From Arthrobacter frigidicola (GTDB lineage: Bacteria > Actinomycetota > Actinomycetes > Actinomycetales > Micrococcaceae), in NCBI GenBank assembly GCA_003602285.1, contig QZVU01000004.1:186001-250000 (forward strand): 64,000 nucleotides of DNA, read 5' to 3'. Shown here piece after piece: positions 19,686 to 27,849 of this stretch. The translations under genes were made by a program, and so were the position numbers. Positions within the stretch are counted from its first letter, which is position 1, and each line of letters opens with the position of its first letter. A model generated the notes under the pieces. That model saw nothing but the letters and a program-made list of their open reading frames with translations, was not told the DNA's origin and searched no databases.

Positions 19686-20483
19686 ATGAAGGGGCACACC
19701 AAGGAGGCCGTCTCGGCCACGGCCCTGAAGCGGCGCGCCCGCCGGATCAACCGTGCGCTCGGGGAGGTGTATCCGTATGCCCACGCGGAGCTCGACTTCC
19801 GGAACGCCTTCGAGCTCCTCGTGTCCACGGTGCTCTCGGCGCAGACCACCGATGTGAGGGTCAACCTCACCACGCCCGTGCTCTTCGAGCGGTACCCGGA
19901 CGCCCGGGCGCTCGCCGAGGCCGATCCCCTGGAACTGCAGGAGCTGATCCGGCCGACCGGGTTCTTCCGGGCCAAGGCGAACAGCCTGATGGCCCTGGCG
20001 AACCGCCTGGTCGACGAGTACGACGGGGAGGTGCCGGGCCGGCTCGAGGATCTTGTTACGCTCCCCGGGGTGGGCCGGAAGACGGCCAATGTGGTGCTGG
20101 GCAACGCCTTCGGGATCCCGGGGATCACCGTCGACACCCACTTCGGCAGGCTGGCGCGGCGCTTCGGCTGGACCGGGTCGGAGGATCCGGTCAAGGTCGA
20201 GATGGAGGTCGGTGCGCTGTTCGAGCCGCGGGACTGGACTGACCTTTCGCACCGCCTCGTCTTCCACGGACGCCGGATCTGCCACGCCAAGAAACCCGCC
20301 TGCGGCGCCTGCCCGGTCGCGGCGCTCTGCCCCTCCTACGGCGAGGGGGAGGTGGACCCGGTGAAAGCGGCAAAGCTGCTGAAGTACGAACTGGCACCGG
20401 GGCGTGAGGAACTGCTCGGGCTGATGCGCAGCGGGCAGACCCGGACCGAACTCCGCGCGGCCGGATACACCCTCGGAACGTGA
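19686..20483 (+). CDS. nth: Endonuclease III (DNA glycosylase/AP lyase)
   Basis: A 265-residue base-excision repair enzyme that removes oxidised pyrimidines and cleaves the abasic site. The helix-hairpin-helix [18 protein letters not shown] carries the Schiff-base lysine (Lys132), Asp150 lies in TVDTHFGR, and the iron-sulfur loop is Cys199-x6-Cys206-x2-Cys209-x5-Cys215, all intact. GGGAGG stands upstream of the ATG. The N-terminal 20 basic residues and the C-terminal 45 residues extend beyond the E. coli enzyme, as usual in Actinobacteria. The stop overlaps the start of the CoA pyrophosphatase gene by four bases. Confidence 0.97.
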   Translation: MKGHTKEAVSATALKRRARRINRALGEVYPYAHAELDFRNAFELLVSTVLSAQTTDVRVNLTTPVLFERYPDARALAEADPLELQELIRPTGFFRAKANSLMALANRLVDEYDGEVPGRLEDLVTLPGVGRKTANVVLGNAFGIPGITVDTHFGRLARRFGWTGSEDPVKVEMEVGALFEPRDWTDLSHRLVFHGRRICHAKKPACGACPVAALCPSYGEGEVDPVKAAKLLKYELAPGREELLGLMRSGQTRTELRAAGYTLGT

Positions 20484-21157
20484 GCGCCTACCAGTCCCTG
20501 CGCGACTATGCGGAGTCCATGAAGGACGCCGATTCGCTTGACCTGCCGACCGCCTGGCGCCTGCGCATCCTCAACCCGAAGAAGGCACGGCGGGCGGCGG
20601 TGCTGATTCTCTTTGGGACGGCCGATGACCATCTGGCGCCCGGTCACCCGGCCACCGCGCCGGCCGACCTCGACCTCCTGCTGGTCCAGCGCGCGGATTC
20701 CCTCAACAACCATCCCGGGCAGGTCGCCTTCCCTGGGGGTGCCATCGACCCCGACGACGCCGACGAGCGGGCGGCTGCCCTGCGGGAGGCACAGGAGGAG
20801 ACCGGGCTGGAGCCCTCGGGAGTCGAGGTGCTCTGCGCACTGCCCGAGGTCGGACTGCCCTACAGCAACTTCCTGGTCACGCCCGTGCTCGGCTGGTGGC
20901 TGCTGCCCACCCCGGTCGGCGTCGTGGACGAGGGCGAGTCGGCCCAGGTCTTCCGCGCGCCCGTCCGGGACCTGCTGAATCCGGCTAACCGCAGGACGGT
21001 CGCGTTCCAGCGCGGCGGTTCGACGGGCCTCAGTCCCGGCTTCGTCCTTCCCGAGGCCACGGTGTGGGGCTTCACCGGGATGCTTCTCAGCTCCCTGTTC
21101 GATGCCCTGGGCTGGACCGAGCCGTGGGACGAGTCGCTGGTCATCCCGCCGCCCTGA
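20480..21157 (+). CDS. NUDIX CoA pyrophosphatase
   Basis: A 225-residue protein that starts with GTG overlapping the nth stop (20480-20483). It shows [22 protein letters not shown], the UPF0035 signature that precedes the Nudix box in CoA/acyl-CoA pyrophosphatases, and REAQEETGL completing the box. Such enzymes split CoA into phosphopantetheine and 3',5'-ADP, probably to clear oxidised CoA. The nth-NUDIX coupling is common in Actinobacteria. The stop codon sits inside a 14-bp tandem repeat. Confidence 0.93.
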   Translation: MSAYQSLRDYAESMKDADSLDLPTAWRLRILNPKKARRAAVLILFGTADDHLAPGHPATAPADLDLLLVQRADSLNNHPGQVAFPGGAIDPDDADERAAALREAQEETGLEPSGVEVLCALPEVGLPYSNFLVTPVLGWWLLPTPVGVVDEGESAQVFRAPVRDLLNPANRRTVAFQRGGSTGLSPGFVLPEATVWGFTGMLLSSLFDALGWTEPWDESLVIPPP

Positions 21158-21194
21158 TTCCGTGGCCCTGATTCCGTGGCCCTGATCCCGTAGC
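21153..21194 (+). repeat. 14-bp tandem triplicate across the end of the NUDIX gene
   Basis: Three units of CCTGATTCCGTGGC (21153-21166, 21167-21180, and 21181-21194 with two changes). The first unit contains the TGA stop, and the other two are non-coding copies after it. Confidence 0.8.
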
Positions 21195-21220
21195 CCTGGC
21201 CCCGTTGGGGTGCGGGTCCT

Positions 21221-21537
21221 CCCGCCGAGTGTGCAGCTAACCCCCTTTTGCGCGGGGTTTGGGGTGGTTATGTGCGGTTTCGGCGTGGGGAGGGCGCGGC
21301 TAACCCCCATGAGGCCGACTCTCTTCCCACCGAGTGTGCAGATGACCCCCTTTTGCGCGGGGTTTGGGGTGGTTATGTGCGGTTTCGGTGCGGGGAGGGC
21401 GCAGCTGACCCCCCTGAGGCAAGGGCCCTCCCACCGAGTGTGCAGATAACCCCCTTTTGCGGCGGGCAGAGCGTGGTGATGTGCAGTTTCGGCGTGGAGC
21501 AGAGCCCGATTTTGGGGCGGACGGCGGACGGCGTGCG
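21221..21537 (+). repeat. Three 104-105 bp tandem repeats in the convergent intergenic region
   Basis: Units begin at 21221, 21326 and 21430 with CCC-[GA]-CCGAGTGTGCAG. Units 1 and 2 are nearly identical over their whole length; unit 3 diverges in its second half. Each unit contains an imperfect inverted repeat: GCAG[C/A]TAACC or GCAGATGACC near the start and GGTTATGTGC about 30 bases later (GGTGATGTGC in unit 3), around a C-run and G-run (CCCCCTTTTGCGCGGGG). It fills most of the 384-bp gap between the NUDIX and DNA polymerase genes. There is no open reading frame that looks like a gene. It is not CRISPR-like, as there are no unique spacers. Confidence 0.85.
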
Positions 21538-21541
21538 GATG

Positions 21542-23233
21542 CTACTTTGCGTCGGCGTAGGAGTGGACGACGACGACGTTGACCGCGAATTCGATCGGTA
21601 TCCTGCCGAACATCAGCTCCGTGGCCGCGGCGGCTGACTCCTCGATCAGCCGGCTCACCTCGCCGGCTCGCTCCTCGGGCACATGCAGCATCACCTCGTC
21701 GTGCAGGAAGAAGACGATTCCCGTCACGGCCGCCGGGCCGCCCAGCACGCGGAGCCTCCGGCGGACCTCCGCCAGCCAGCACAGCGCCCATTCCGCTGCG
21801 GTCGACTGCACCACGAAGTTCCGGGTGAAGCGGCCCCGCGACCGGGCCGCGGCGTCGGCGCGGCGCTGCTCCTCCGCGCTGGTGGTCCGCTGCGCGGCCC
21901 GCCAGCGTTCCGAGGCAGGCGGGCAACCCCTCCCGAGGTAGCTGCCGACCGTGCCACCGGATTCGCCGACCCGGGCGGCCGCTTCGACGACGCCGATCGC
22001 CCGAGGGTAGGTGCGGGCGAGCTGGGGCATCAGGCGCCCGGACTCGCCCGTCGTCGCTCCGTACATGGCACCGAGCATCGCCAGCTTGGCCTTGGCTCGG
22101 TCCCCGCCGAAGCCCTGCTCGGCGATGCCCTGGTACAGGTCCTTGCCGCGGGCGGCGGTGGCCAGGGCCGAGTCCTGCGCCAGCGCGGCCAGGACACGCG
22201 GTTCGAGTTGGGCCGCGTCGGCGACGATCAGCACGTGGCCCGGATCGGGGCGGACGGCGTCCCGCACCATCTTCGGGATCTGGAGCGCCCCGCCGCCGCG
22301 GGAGGCCCACCGCCCGGAGACCACCCCGCCGACGAGGTACTCGGGGCGGAAGCGGCCGTTCTCCACCCAGGTGTCGAGCCAGGTCCAGCCGTTCGCCGTG
22401 AGCAGCCGGGAGAGCTTCTTATAGGCGAGCAGGGGCTCGATCGCCCGGTGCTTCTGCTGCTCAAGCTCCCAGGAGCGGGTGGTGGCCACCTCGATGCCCG
22501 CCCGGTGCAGTGCCCGGATGAGCTCCTGGGGCGAATCCGGATTCAGCATCGGGCTGCCGAGGGCCTCCCGGAGCTCGGCGGCGAGGCGTTCGAGGGCCGG
22601 TGGGCGCTGGCCCTCGGGCGGGCGGGTACCCAGCAGCCGCTCGAGCAGCTCTTCGTGGATGTCACGCCGCCAGGGAAGGCCCGTCGATTCCATCTCGGCG
22701 GCCAGCAGCGCGCCGGCCGACTCGGCCGCCAAAAGGAGGGAAAGCCGGCGGGGGTGGGTGGAGTCGGCCACCGTCTGCAGCTGGGAGCGGAACTCCGCGG
22801 CGACGGCTCCCGTGTCGGGTCCGGATGCAGTGGGCACGTCATCGAACAGGCTGCTCTGGTTGGGTGCGGGCGGGGGACGCAGGATCTGGCGGGGGAGTGA
22901 CGGCTCTTCTCCGTCCACCAGGCGCGAGCGCACTTCCTCCGCGTAAGTCGAGGAGGAGCAATAGGGGGAAAGGGCCAGGACGGCGCGGGCGAGCGCAAGG
23001 TCGTGGCAGCGTTCCAGGCTGACGCCCGCCGCGAGCAGCCCCGGATACCAGGAACGCGTGGTCTCCCAGACCCAGCGGGGCGAGCCGGTCTCGAAGCGGG
23101 CGAAGGTGCGGTGCAGGTCTTCGGCGGCGGCATGTACCGCAGGTCCCGACGGCGCGCCGGCGGCGTCGAGGGGTTGGAAGACGGCGGCGGTGTCCCGGTC
23201 GGTGCTGGGCGGGTGCGCCACGACGACATACAT
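21542..23233 (-). CDS. Family A DNA polymerase-like protein (exonuclease/polymerase annotation group)
   Basis: A 563-residue protein with the palm of DNA polymerase I: motif A as DAAQLEPRVLAAL (usual D-x-S-Q-I-E-x-R), motif B as DRAKAKLAMLGAMYG with its lysine, and motif C as FFLHDEVMLHV. There is no 5' nuclease domain. The N-terminal 200 residues occupy the place of the 3'-5' exonuclease, but the D-x-E motif expected there is not visible, so proofreading is doubtful. Actinobacteria carry this short polymerase besides PolA; its role is not established. The chosen start is ATG at 23231-23233 with CAGAAT six bases upstream; longer frames are rejected because they run through low-complexity sequence and antisense to ssd. 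It is convergent with nudix and divergent from ssd. Confidence 0.85.
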   Translation of the reverse strand: MYVVVAHPPSTDRDTAAVFQPLDAAGAPSGPAVHAAAEDLHRTFARFETGSPRWVWETTRSWYPGLLAAGVSLERCHDLALARAVLALSPYCSSSTYAEEVRSRLVDGEEPSLPRQILRPPPAPNQSSLFDDVPTASGPDTGAVAAEFRSQLQTVADSTHPRRLSLLLAAESAGALLAAEMESTGLPWRRDIHEELLERLLGTRPPEGQRPPALERLAAELREALGSPMLNPDSPQELIRALHRAGIEVATTRSWELEQQKHRAIEPLLAYKKLSRLLTANGWTWLDTWVENGRFRPEYLVGGVVSGRWASRGGGALQIPKMVRDAVRPDPGHVLIVADAAQLEPRVLAALAQDSALATAARGKDLYQGIAEQGFGGDRAKAKLAMLGAMYGATTGESGRLMPQLARTYPRAIGVVEAAARVGESGGTVGSYLGRGCPPASERWRAAQRTTSAEEQRRADAAARSRGRFTRNFVVQSTAAEWALCWLAEVRRRLRVLGGPAAVTGIVFFLHDEVMLHVPEERAGEVSRLIEESAAAATELMFGRIPIEFAVNVVVVHSYADAK

Positions 23234-23239
23234 GTGCTC

Positions 23240-23245
23240 ATTCTG
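23240..23245 (-). promoter_or_regulatory. -10 box (CAGAAT), leaderless promoter of the polymerase gene
   Basis: CAGAAT lies six bases before the ATG on the minus strand. No Shine-Dalgarno sequence is present, so a leaderless transcript is the simplest reading. Confidence 0.4.
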
Positions 23246-23364
23246 CCCGTCCCGGAGCGGGAGTGCGGGCAGCAGGGCCGCCGTGACCGCCCGCGGATCT
23301 GCGGGGTTGTCCACATACGCGTCCGCCGCCGTCGGAGAGAACCGCGGCCGCACACCCTTGAAGG

Positions 23365-24432
23365 ATGACGGAACGGCGTTCCTGGACTCCCGCGGGCACG
23401 GAGGACCAGCGGGTGGTGCTTGTGGGCGCGGCGCAAGCCCTGCGGGATGAGGCTGCGAGGGTTGCGGCGGCGGCCGGGGTGGCACTGATCGTGGCGCCTT
23501 CGGTGCACGAAGCGCTTCGTCATTCTCCCTCGGTGCTCCTGCTTGCCCCGGATGCTGGCGGGGGGAGCCTCCCGCACGGGTGTCCGGTGATCCTGGTCGG
23601 CCTGCGGGAGGAGGAAGACGCCGTCTGGTCCGCGGCGGCCACGCGGGGTGCCGGCAGGGTGGCGATCCTGCCACCGGCCGCCGGGTGGCTCGCCGAACAC
23701 CTGGGCCGGGCGCGGTCGGCCGCCGCGGGTGGGGTGCTCGGCGTCCTCGGAGCGGCAGGAGGAGCCGGGGCGAGTACGCTCAGCTGCTGGCTCGCCGACA
23801 GCGCCGCATCGACCGGTGCCGCAACCCTCCTGATCGACGGGGACCCGCTGGGCGGAGGCATCGAACAGGCCCTCGGCGACGCCGCCGCCGGGCTGCGGTG
23901 GCGCGATCTGGAAGGCGTGCGCGGGGCGCTGAATCCCGCCCAGTTCGCTGCCGCCCTGCCGCGGCCCGCCGCCTTCTCCGTGCTCTCCCATGGTCCCTTC
24001 CCGGCGGCGCCCGTCGGGGCTTCCTCTGCTGCCGGTCCGGTTCTCGAAGCCGCGCGGCAGGCGTTCCAGCTGACCGTCGTCGACCTCGGGACCGCGGGGG
24101 GCCTCGATGATGCGCTCCTGGCCGCCTGCGGCAGCGTGGTGCTGCTGGTGCCCGCTCGGCTGCGCCCGGTCGCGGCGGCGGCCGTCCTGCTCCCTCGGTT
24201 CTCGCCCACCCCGGTGCACGTGGTGCTGCGCGGACCCGTCCGGGGAGGACTCCTGCCGCACCGGGTGGCGGAAGTGCTGGAGGTGCCCGAGCCTGCCTTC
24301 CTGCCGCATCTGCCCGGCGTGCCGGCAGCCGAGGCCCAGGGCCGGCTTCTGGAGCGGGGCCGCCATCGCTCGGTCCGCAGGCTTTGCCGCGGTCTCCTCG
24401 AGACCGCCCTCGACGGCCGGGACGCGGCATGA
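23365..24432 (+). CDS. ssd: Septum-site-determining protein Ssd / TadZ-like ATPase
   Basis: A 355-residue protein of the CpaE/TadZ/MinD-related group. A receiver-like N-terminal domain (about residues 15-125) is followed by a P-loop-like GVLGAAGGAGASTLSCWLAD; the usual lysine of the deviant Walker A motif is replaced (GGAGAST), so ATP hydrolysis may be weak or absent. Later blocks LLIDGDPLGGGIEQALGD and TVVDLGTAGGLDDALL match MinD-like folds. It is the first gene of the Tad operon and overlaps tadA by four bases, which supports a role in placing the secretion machine. The mycobacterial homologue was named for effects on division; which role holds here is open. Confidence 0.85.
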   Translation: MTERRSWTPAGTEDQRVVLVGAAQALRDEAARVAAAAGVALIVAPSVHEALRHSPSVLLLAPDAGGGSLPHGCPVILVGLREEEDAVWSAAATRGAGRVAILPPAAGWLAEHLGRARSAAAGGVLGVLGAAGGAGASTLSCWLADSAASTGAATLLIDGDPLGGGIEQALGDAAAGLRWRDLEGVRGALNPAQFAAALPRPAAFSVLSHGPFPAAPVGASSAAGPVLEAARQAFQLTVVDLGTAGGLDDALLAACGSVVLLVPARLRPVAAAAVLLPRFSPTPVHVVLRGPVRGGLLPHRVAEVLEVPEPAFLPHLPGVPAAEAQGRLLERGRHRSVRRLCRGLLETALDGRDAA

Positions 24433-25646
24433 CCGGGGGTCTTCCCGGCCCTCGGCCCCGCCGGGGTGAGCGGGTGACGGCCGGCACCCGGGCCGGTGGA
24501 ACCGACCCGGACATGGTCGATCTCGTCCGCCGCAGGGTGGTCGCAGGTTCGGCGCCGGTGACCGGCGCCGGGCTCGCGGAGGCCGTCCGGTCCACGGGCA
24601 GGCTCCTGGGTTCCGAAGGGACCCTCACCGCCGTCGACGGTATCCGGGCCGAACTCCAGGGCCTCGGGCCGCTGCACCGGCTCGCCCAGGACGACACGGT
24701 CACCGACATCCTGGTGAACGGGCCCGCGGAGGTCTGGGTGGATGGTGCCGGCGGGCTGCGGCACGTGCCGCTTGCCTTCGCCGGTGACGACGACGTCCGG
24801 GCCCTTGCCTCCCGGCTGGTGGCGGCCGGAGGACGCAGGCTCGATGACGCGAATCCGTGCGTCGACGTGCGGCTCAGGGGCTTCCGGATCCATGCGGTGC
24901 TCCCGCCGGTCTCGACGGCGGGAACCCTGCTGTCCATCCGCATCCGCCGGGAGCGGGTCTTCACGTTGTCCGAACTGTGCGCCTCGGGCGCCGTCCCGGC
25001 GGACCTTGCCGCCATCCTGGCGCAGGTCGTGCATCGTCGGCTGAACTTCCTCATCAGCGGGGCGACCGGGACGGGCAAGACCACGCTGCTCTCGACCCTG
25101 CTGGGAATGAGCAGCCCGGCCGAACGCCTCCTCCTGGTGGAGGACGCCGCCGAGCTCAACCCGCTCCACCCCCACGTTGTCGGCCTTCAGTCCCGCCACG
25201 GGAACGTCGAGGGCGCCGGCGCGGTCGACCTGGCGGAACTGGTGCGGCAGGCCCTGAGGATGCGCCCGGACCGGCTGATCGTCGGGGAGTGCCGGGGCGC
25301 CGAGGTGCGCGAACTGCTCGCGGCCATGAACACCGGGCACGACGGCGCCGGCGGCACGGTCCACGCGAATTCCGCCGCCAGCGTCCCGGCGCGGCTGACG
25401 GCACTGGGAGCCTTGGCGGGCCTGACTCCCCAGGCACTGGCAGTGCAGGCCGCAAGCGCCCTGGACGTTGTAATCCATTTGGTCCGCGGCGCCGGGGGGC
25501 GGAGGGTGGAGCGGATCGCCCTGATCGGGCTGTCCGGCGGGCGGCTCGTCGTCCGCCCGGCGCTGACCTCCAGCGGCACGTCGTGCACCCGCGGCGAGGC
25601 CTGGACCGCACTCACAGCCCGCCTCGCCGGGGAGGACCCGCGGTGA
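24429..25646 (+). CDS. tadA: TadA-type secretion ATPase
   Basis: A 405-residue type II/IV secretion ATPase (VirB11/CpaF family). An N-terminal domain with DDTVTDILVNGPAEVWVD is followed by Walker A GATGTGKTTLLSTLL, the Asp box LLVEDAAELNP, the Walker B region RPDRLIVGECRGAEV and the His box GHDGAGGTVHANS. All motifs are intact. ATG at 24429 overlaps the ssd stop (ATGA). It powers assembly of Flp-type pili at the membrane. A small alternative upstream start in the same frame is rejected because the overlap fits coupling. Confidence 0.95.
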   Translation: MTGGLPGPRPRRGERVTAGTRAGGTDPDMVDLVRRRVVAGSAPVTGAGLAEAVRSTGRLLGSEGTLTAVDGIRAELQGLGPLHRLAQDDTVTDILVNGPAEVWVDGAGGLRHVPLAFAGDDDVRALASRLVAAGGRRLDDANPCVDVRLRGFRIHAVLPPVSTAGTLLSIRIRRERVFTLSELCASGAVPADLAAILAQVVHRRLNFLISGATGTGKTTLLSTLLGMSSPAERLLLVEDAAELNPLHPHVVGLQSRHGNVEGAGAVDLAELVRQALRMRPDRLIVGECRGAEVRELLAAMNTGHDGAGGTVHANSAASVPARLTALGALAGLTPQALAVQAASALDVVIHLVRGAGGRRVERIALIGLSGGRLVVRPALTSSGTSCTRGEAWTALTARLAGEDPR

Positions 25647-26422
25647 CCGGCCTGCTGGTAGGGCTGTTGCTGGCCTTCGCGGTCCTGATCCTCGGGGCCG
25701 ATGCTCCGCTGCCGCGGAGGATCTCCGCCGGGCCCGCGCCTCCGTCCGGCGCCCCGGCAGACCGGACCGGCCGGACCGGCTTCGCGCGGCGCTTCCGGCG
25801 GCAGCCCGCCGTGGAGCCGCATGAGCCCGCCCTTTTGGTGCACCAGATCACGGGCCTGCTCCGGGCCGGACGGTCACCGCTGGTGCTGTGGCGGGATCTG
25901 GAGCTCCTCTACGCCGAGGCCGCCGGAGAAGGTTCGGTCTTCGCGGCGCAGGCCCTCCCGGTCCTCAGGGCGGCCGGGCGCAGCGCATCCCTGGGCCTGA
26001 GCGTCACGGCGGTGCTGCGCGACCCGGACGGGGCGGGGGGCGCAGGGGACGGGGCGCGTGCGGGGCCGGGGCATCCCGCGCCGACGCTGTGGGTGGACTT
26101 GGCCTCGTGCTTTTCGGTCGCCGAACGCAGCGGGTCGCCGTTGGCGGAGGTCCTGAGCCGGTACGCCGTGCAGCTGGATGCCGCGGTGGATGCGCAGGCC
26201 GCCCGGGAGACGGCGCTGGCGGGGCCGAGGGCCACCGTGACGCTGCTTGGCTGGCTGCCGGTCGTCGGTGTGTTGCTCGGCTACCTGATGGGGGTCAACC
26301 CGGTGGGGGTGCTTCTGGGCTCCCCGATCGGGCTGCTGACGCTGGTGCTCGGCCTGGGGCTGATGCTCGCGGGGCGGCTGTGGTCCCGGCGCCTGGTGGC
26401 CGCCGCGGTGCGGGGTCCGTGA
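25643..26422 (+). CDS. tadB: TadB-like pilus assembly membrane protein
   Basis: A 259-residue protein that starts with GTG overlapping the tadA stop by four bases. It has one hydrophobic N-terminal helix (VTGLLVGLLLAFAVLILGAD), a cytoplasmic type II secretion system F domain (ITGLLRAGRSPLVLWRDLEL, then ASCFSVAERSGSPLAEVLSRY, the conserved GxxL motif region), and two C-terminal helices (LLGWLPVVGVLLGYLMGV and the last 30 residues). Platform protein of the Tad secretion system, shorter than the proteobacterial TadB but typical of actinobacterial loci. Confidence 0.9.
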   Translation: MTGLLVGLLLAFAVLILGADAPLPRRISAGPAPPSGAPADRTGRTGFARRFRRQPAVEPHEPALLVHQITGLLRAGRSPLVLWRDLELLYAEAAGEGSVFAAQALPVLRAAGRSASLGLSVTAVLRDPDGAGGAGDGARAGPGHPAPTLWVDLASCFSVAERSGSPLAEVLSRYAVQLDAAVDAQAARETALAGPRATVTLLGWLPVVGVLLGYLMGVNPVGVLLGSPIGLLTLVLGLGLMLAGRLWSRRLVAAAVRGP

Positions 26423-26985
26423 TGCCCACCGGAGCCAGCGTGGGGTTGCTTCTGCTCGCGGCGTTTATGGTGCTGGGCGTCTCCCGCGGAGTGCCTGAGG
26501 TGCGCGGCCGGAGCCCGGAATCCTCCGCGCCGCCCGACGGCATCACCGATGTCCCACTGATGCTCGACCTGATCGGAGCGATGCTCACCGCCGGTGCACC
26601 GGTGACGCACGCGCTGGGGGTGCTGGCCGACTCCTGTGCGGAACCCGTCGCACTGAAGCTCCGGGGCGTGAGGGGAGCCCTTGAACTGGGAGCGGAGTGG
26701 AACAGCGCCTGGGACGCCGGGCCCGCTCCCCGCGGACAGCCCGGCCGGACGGCCGTTCATGAACTGCGGTCGGCCCTGGCGTTCGCAGCCGTGACCGGCG
26801 CGCCGTCCGCCGCGATCGTCCACGCCCGGGCCGCCCAGTTGCGGCGGCGGCAGAACCGCGCCCTGGAGCGGCGGGCGGCCGCTCTGGGCGTCCGCCTCGT
26901 CGTACCCCTCGGCGTGTGCGCGCTGCCGGCCTTCGCCTGCCTGGGCGTCGTCCCGGTCGTCCTGGCGCTCCTGCCCACCGGATAG
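26422..26985 (+). CDS. tadC: TadC-like pilus assembly membrane protein
   Basis: A 187-residue protein overlapping tadB by one base (TGATG). It starts with a hydrophobic helix, has the F-domain block VPLMLDLIGAMLTAGAPVTH (D-L-x3-L-x-A-G pattern) and ends with a long hydrophobic region LVVPLGVCALPAFACLGVVP. It is the partner of TadB in the platform. It is a small member, roughly half the size of proteobacterial TadC, as usual in Actinobacteria. Confidence 0.88.
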   Translation: MPTGASVGLLLLAAFMVLGVSRGVPEVRGRSPESSAPPDGITDVPLMLDLIGAMLTAGAPVTHALGVLADSCAEPVALKLRGVRGALELGAEWNSAWDAGPAPRGQPGRTAVHELRSALAFAAVTGAPSAAIVHARAAQLRRRQNRALERRAAALGVRLVVPLGVCALPAFACLGVVPVVLALLPTG

Positions 26986-27131
26986 GTCCGCCCTCCCGGG
27001 TTATCCACTTACGGCCGGTGCGGGGCCCGCGGGTCGGCAGCGGACGGGAGAGTCGAAAGACGCCGCAGCCGCGGCGGCCATCGATAGGTCCCGCCGGGCA
27101 TCGGCGGGACGAGCACTTGAGGAGTACCCCC

Positions 27132-27476
27132 ATGGCGAAGACCATTTTGTCCCCCGCGGTCCGGCTGCCGGGACGGGCCGTCCCGATGTCTGGCAGGCTC
27201 TGCCGCTGTTCGACGGCCTCCCGCACCCCGCAGGCCTCTCCCGGGCCCACCCAGGGCGGGGCGGACCCGGCCGCGTCCGCCTCCGCCGTGCCGGGGCCTT
27301 CGCAGCCGGACCACGTACCCGGCGGGATGCGCGAAGCAGGGCTGGCGACGGCCGAGTACGCGATCGTGACGCTGGCAGCCGTCGGGTTTGCCGCACTGCT
27401 GGTGACCGTGCTCTCCAGCGGCGAGATCCGCTCAATGCTGATGTCCCTGATCACCAACGCCCTCAGCTTCGGGTGA
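27132..27476 (+). CDS. Flp-like pilin (DUF4244), very long leader
   Basis: A 114-residue protein. The C-terminal part reads GLATAEYAIVTLAAVGFAAL, the class IV pilin pattern with cleavage after Gly70, Glu at position +5 and Tyr at +6, followed by one hydrophobic helix and a short tail. The leader of 70 residues, rich in Pro, Ala and Ser with two Cys, is far longer than the 10-25 residues of classic Flp pilins. GGAG lies nine bases before the ATG; a 146-base gap after tadC, with no other gene, leaves room for a separate promoter, which would fit the need for far more pilin than machine. The major pilin of the locus by position. Confidence 0.85.
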   Translation: MAKTILSPAVRLPGRAVPMSGRLCRCSTASRTPQASPGPTQGGADPAASASAVPGPSQPDHVPGGMREAGLATAEYAIVTLAAVGFAALLVTVLSSGEIRSMLMSLITNALSFG

Positions 27477-27480
27477 GGGC

Positions 27481-27849
27481 GTGAGCCGGCACCTGCTGGG
27501 CGGTGGCGCGCCCGAACGCGGGTCGGTCACCGCCGAGATGGCGGTGGCCCTGCCGGCGCTCGTCCTTCTGCTCGGAGTGTTCCTGGGAGCCGCAACTGTC
27601 GGTGTCGCCCAGCTTCGCCTGGAGGAGGCGGCCCGGGCCGGGGCGCGCGAGGTCACGCGTGGCGAGACCGGTGGGTCGGTCGAGGCAACGGTGAAGCGCC
27701 TGGCCGGGCCCGGCGCGGACCTGGAGGTGACCGGCGATGGGGGCTGGACCTCGGTCACCGTGACCACGCAGGTCCAGGGGCCGTTGCTCGACCTCCTGGA
27801 GGTCCGGCTCTCGGCCACGGCCTCCGGGTGGTCCGAACATGTCCGCTAA
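27481..27849 (+). CDS. TadE-like pseudopilin
   Basis: A 122-residue protein starting with GTG four bases after the pilin gene. GSVTAEMAVALPALVLLLGV gives a prepilin cleavage pattern (G, then Glu at +5) and a single helix, followed by LRLEEAARAGAREVTRGE, the TadE-family motif, and a beta-rich tail. Minor pseudopilin of the Tad system. It overlaps the next gene by 11 bases. Confidence 0.88.
   Translation: MSRHLLGGGAPERGSVTAEMAVALPALVLLLGVFLGAATVGVAQLRLEEAARAGAREVTRGETGGSVEATVKRLAGPGADLEVTGDGGWTSVTVTTQVQGPLLDLLEVRLSATASGWSEHVR

Noticed and set aside
21221-21537. Possible CRISPR array
   Set aside because: The unit is about 105 bp with direct head-to-tail joining and no unique spacers, and no cas gene is in the window.
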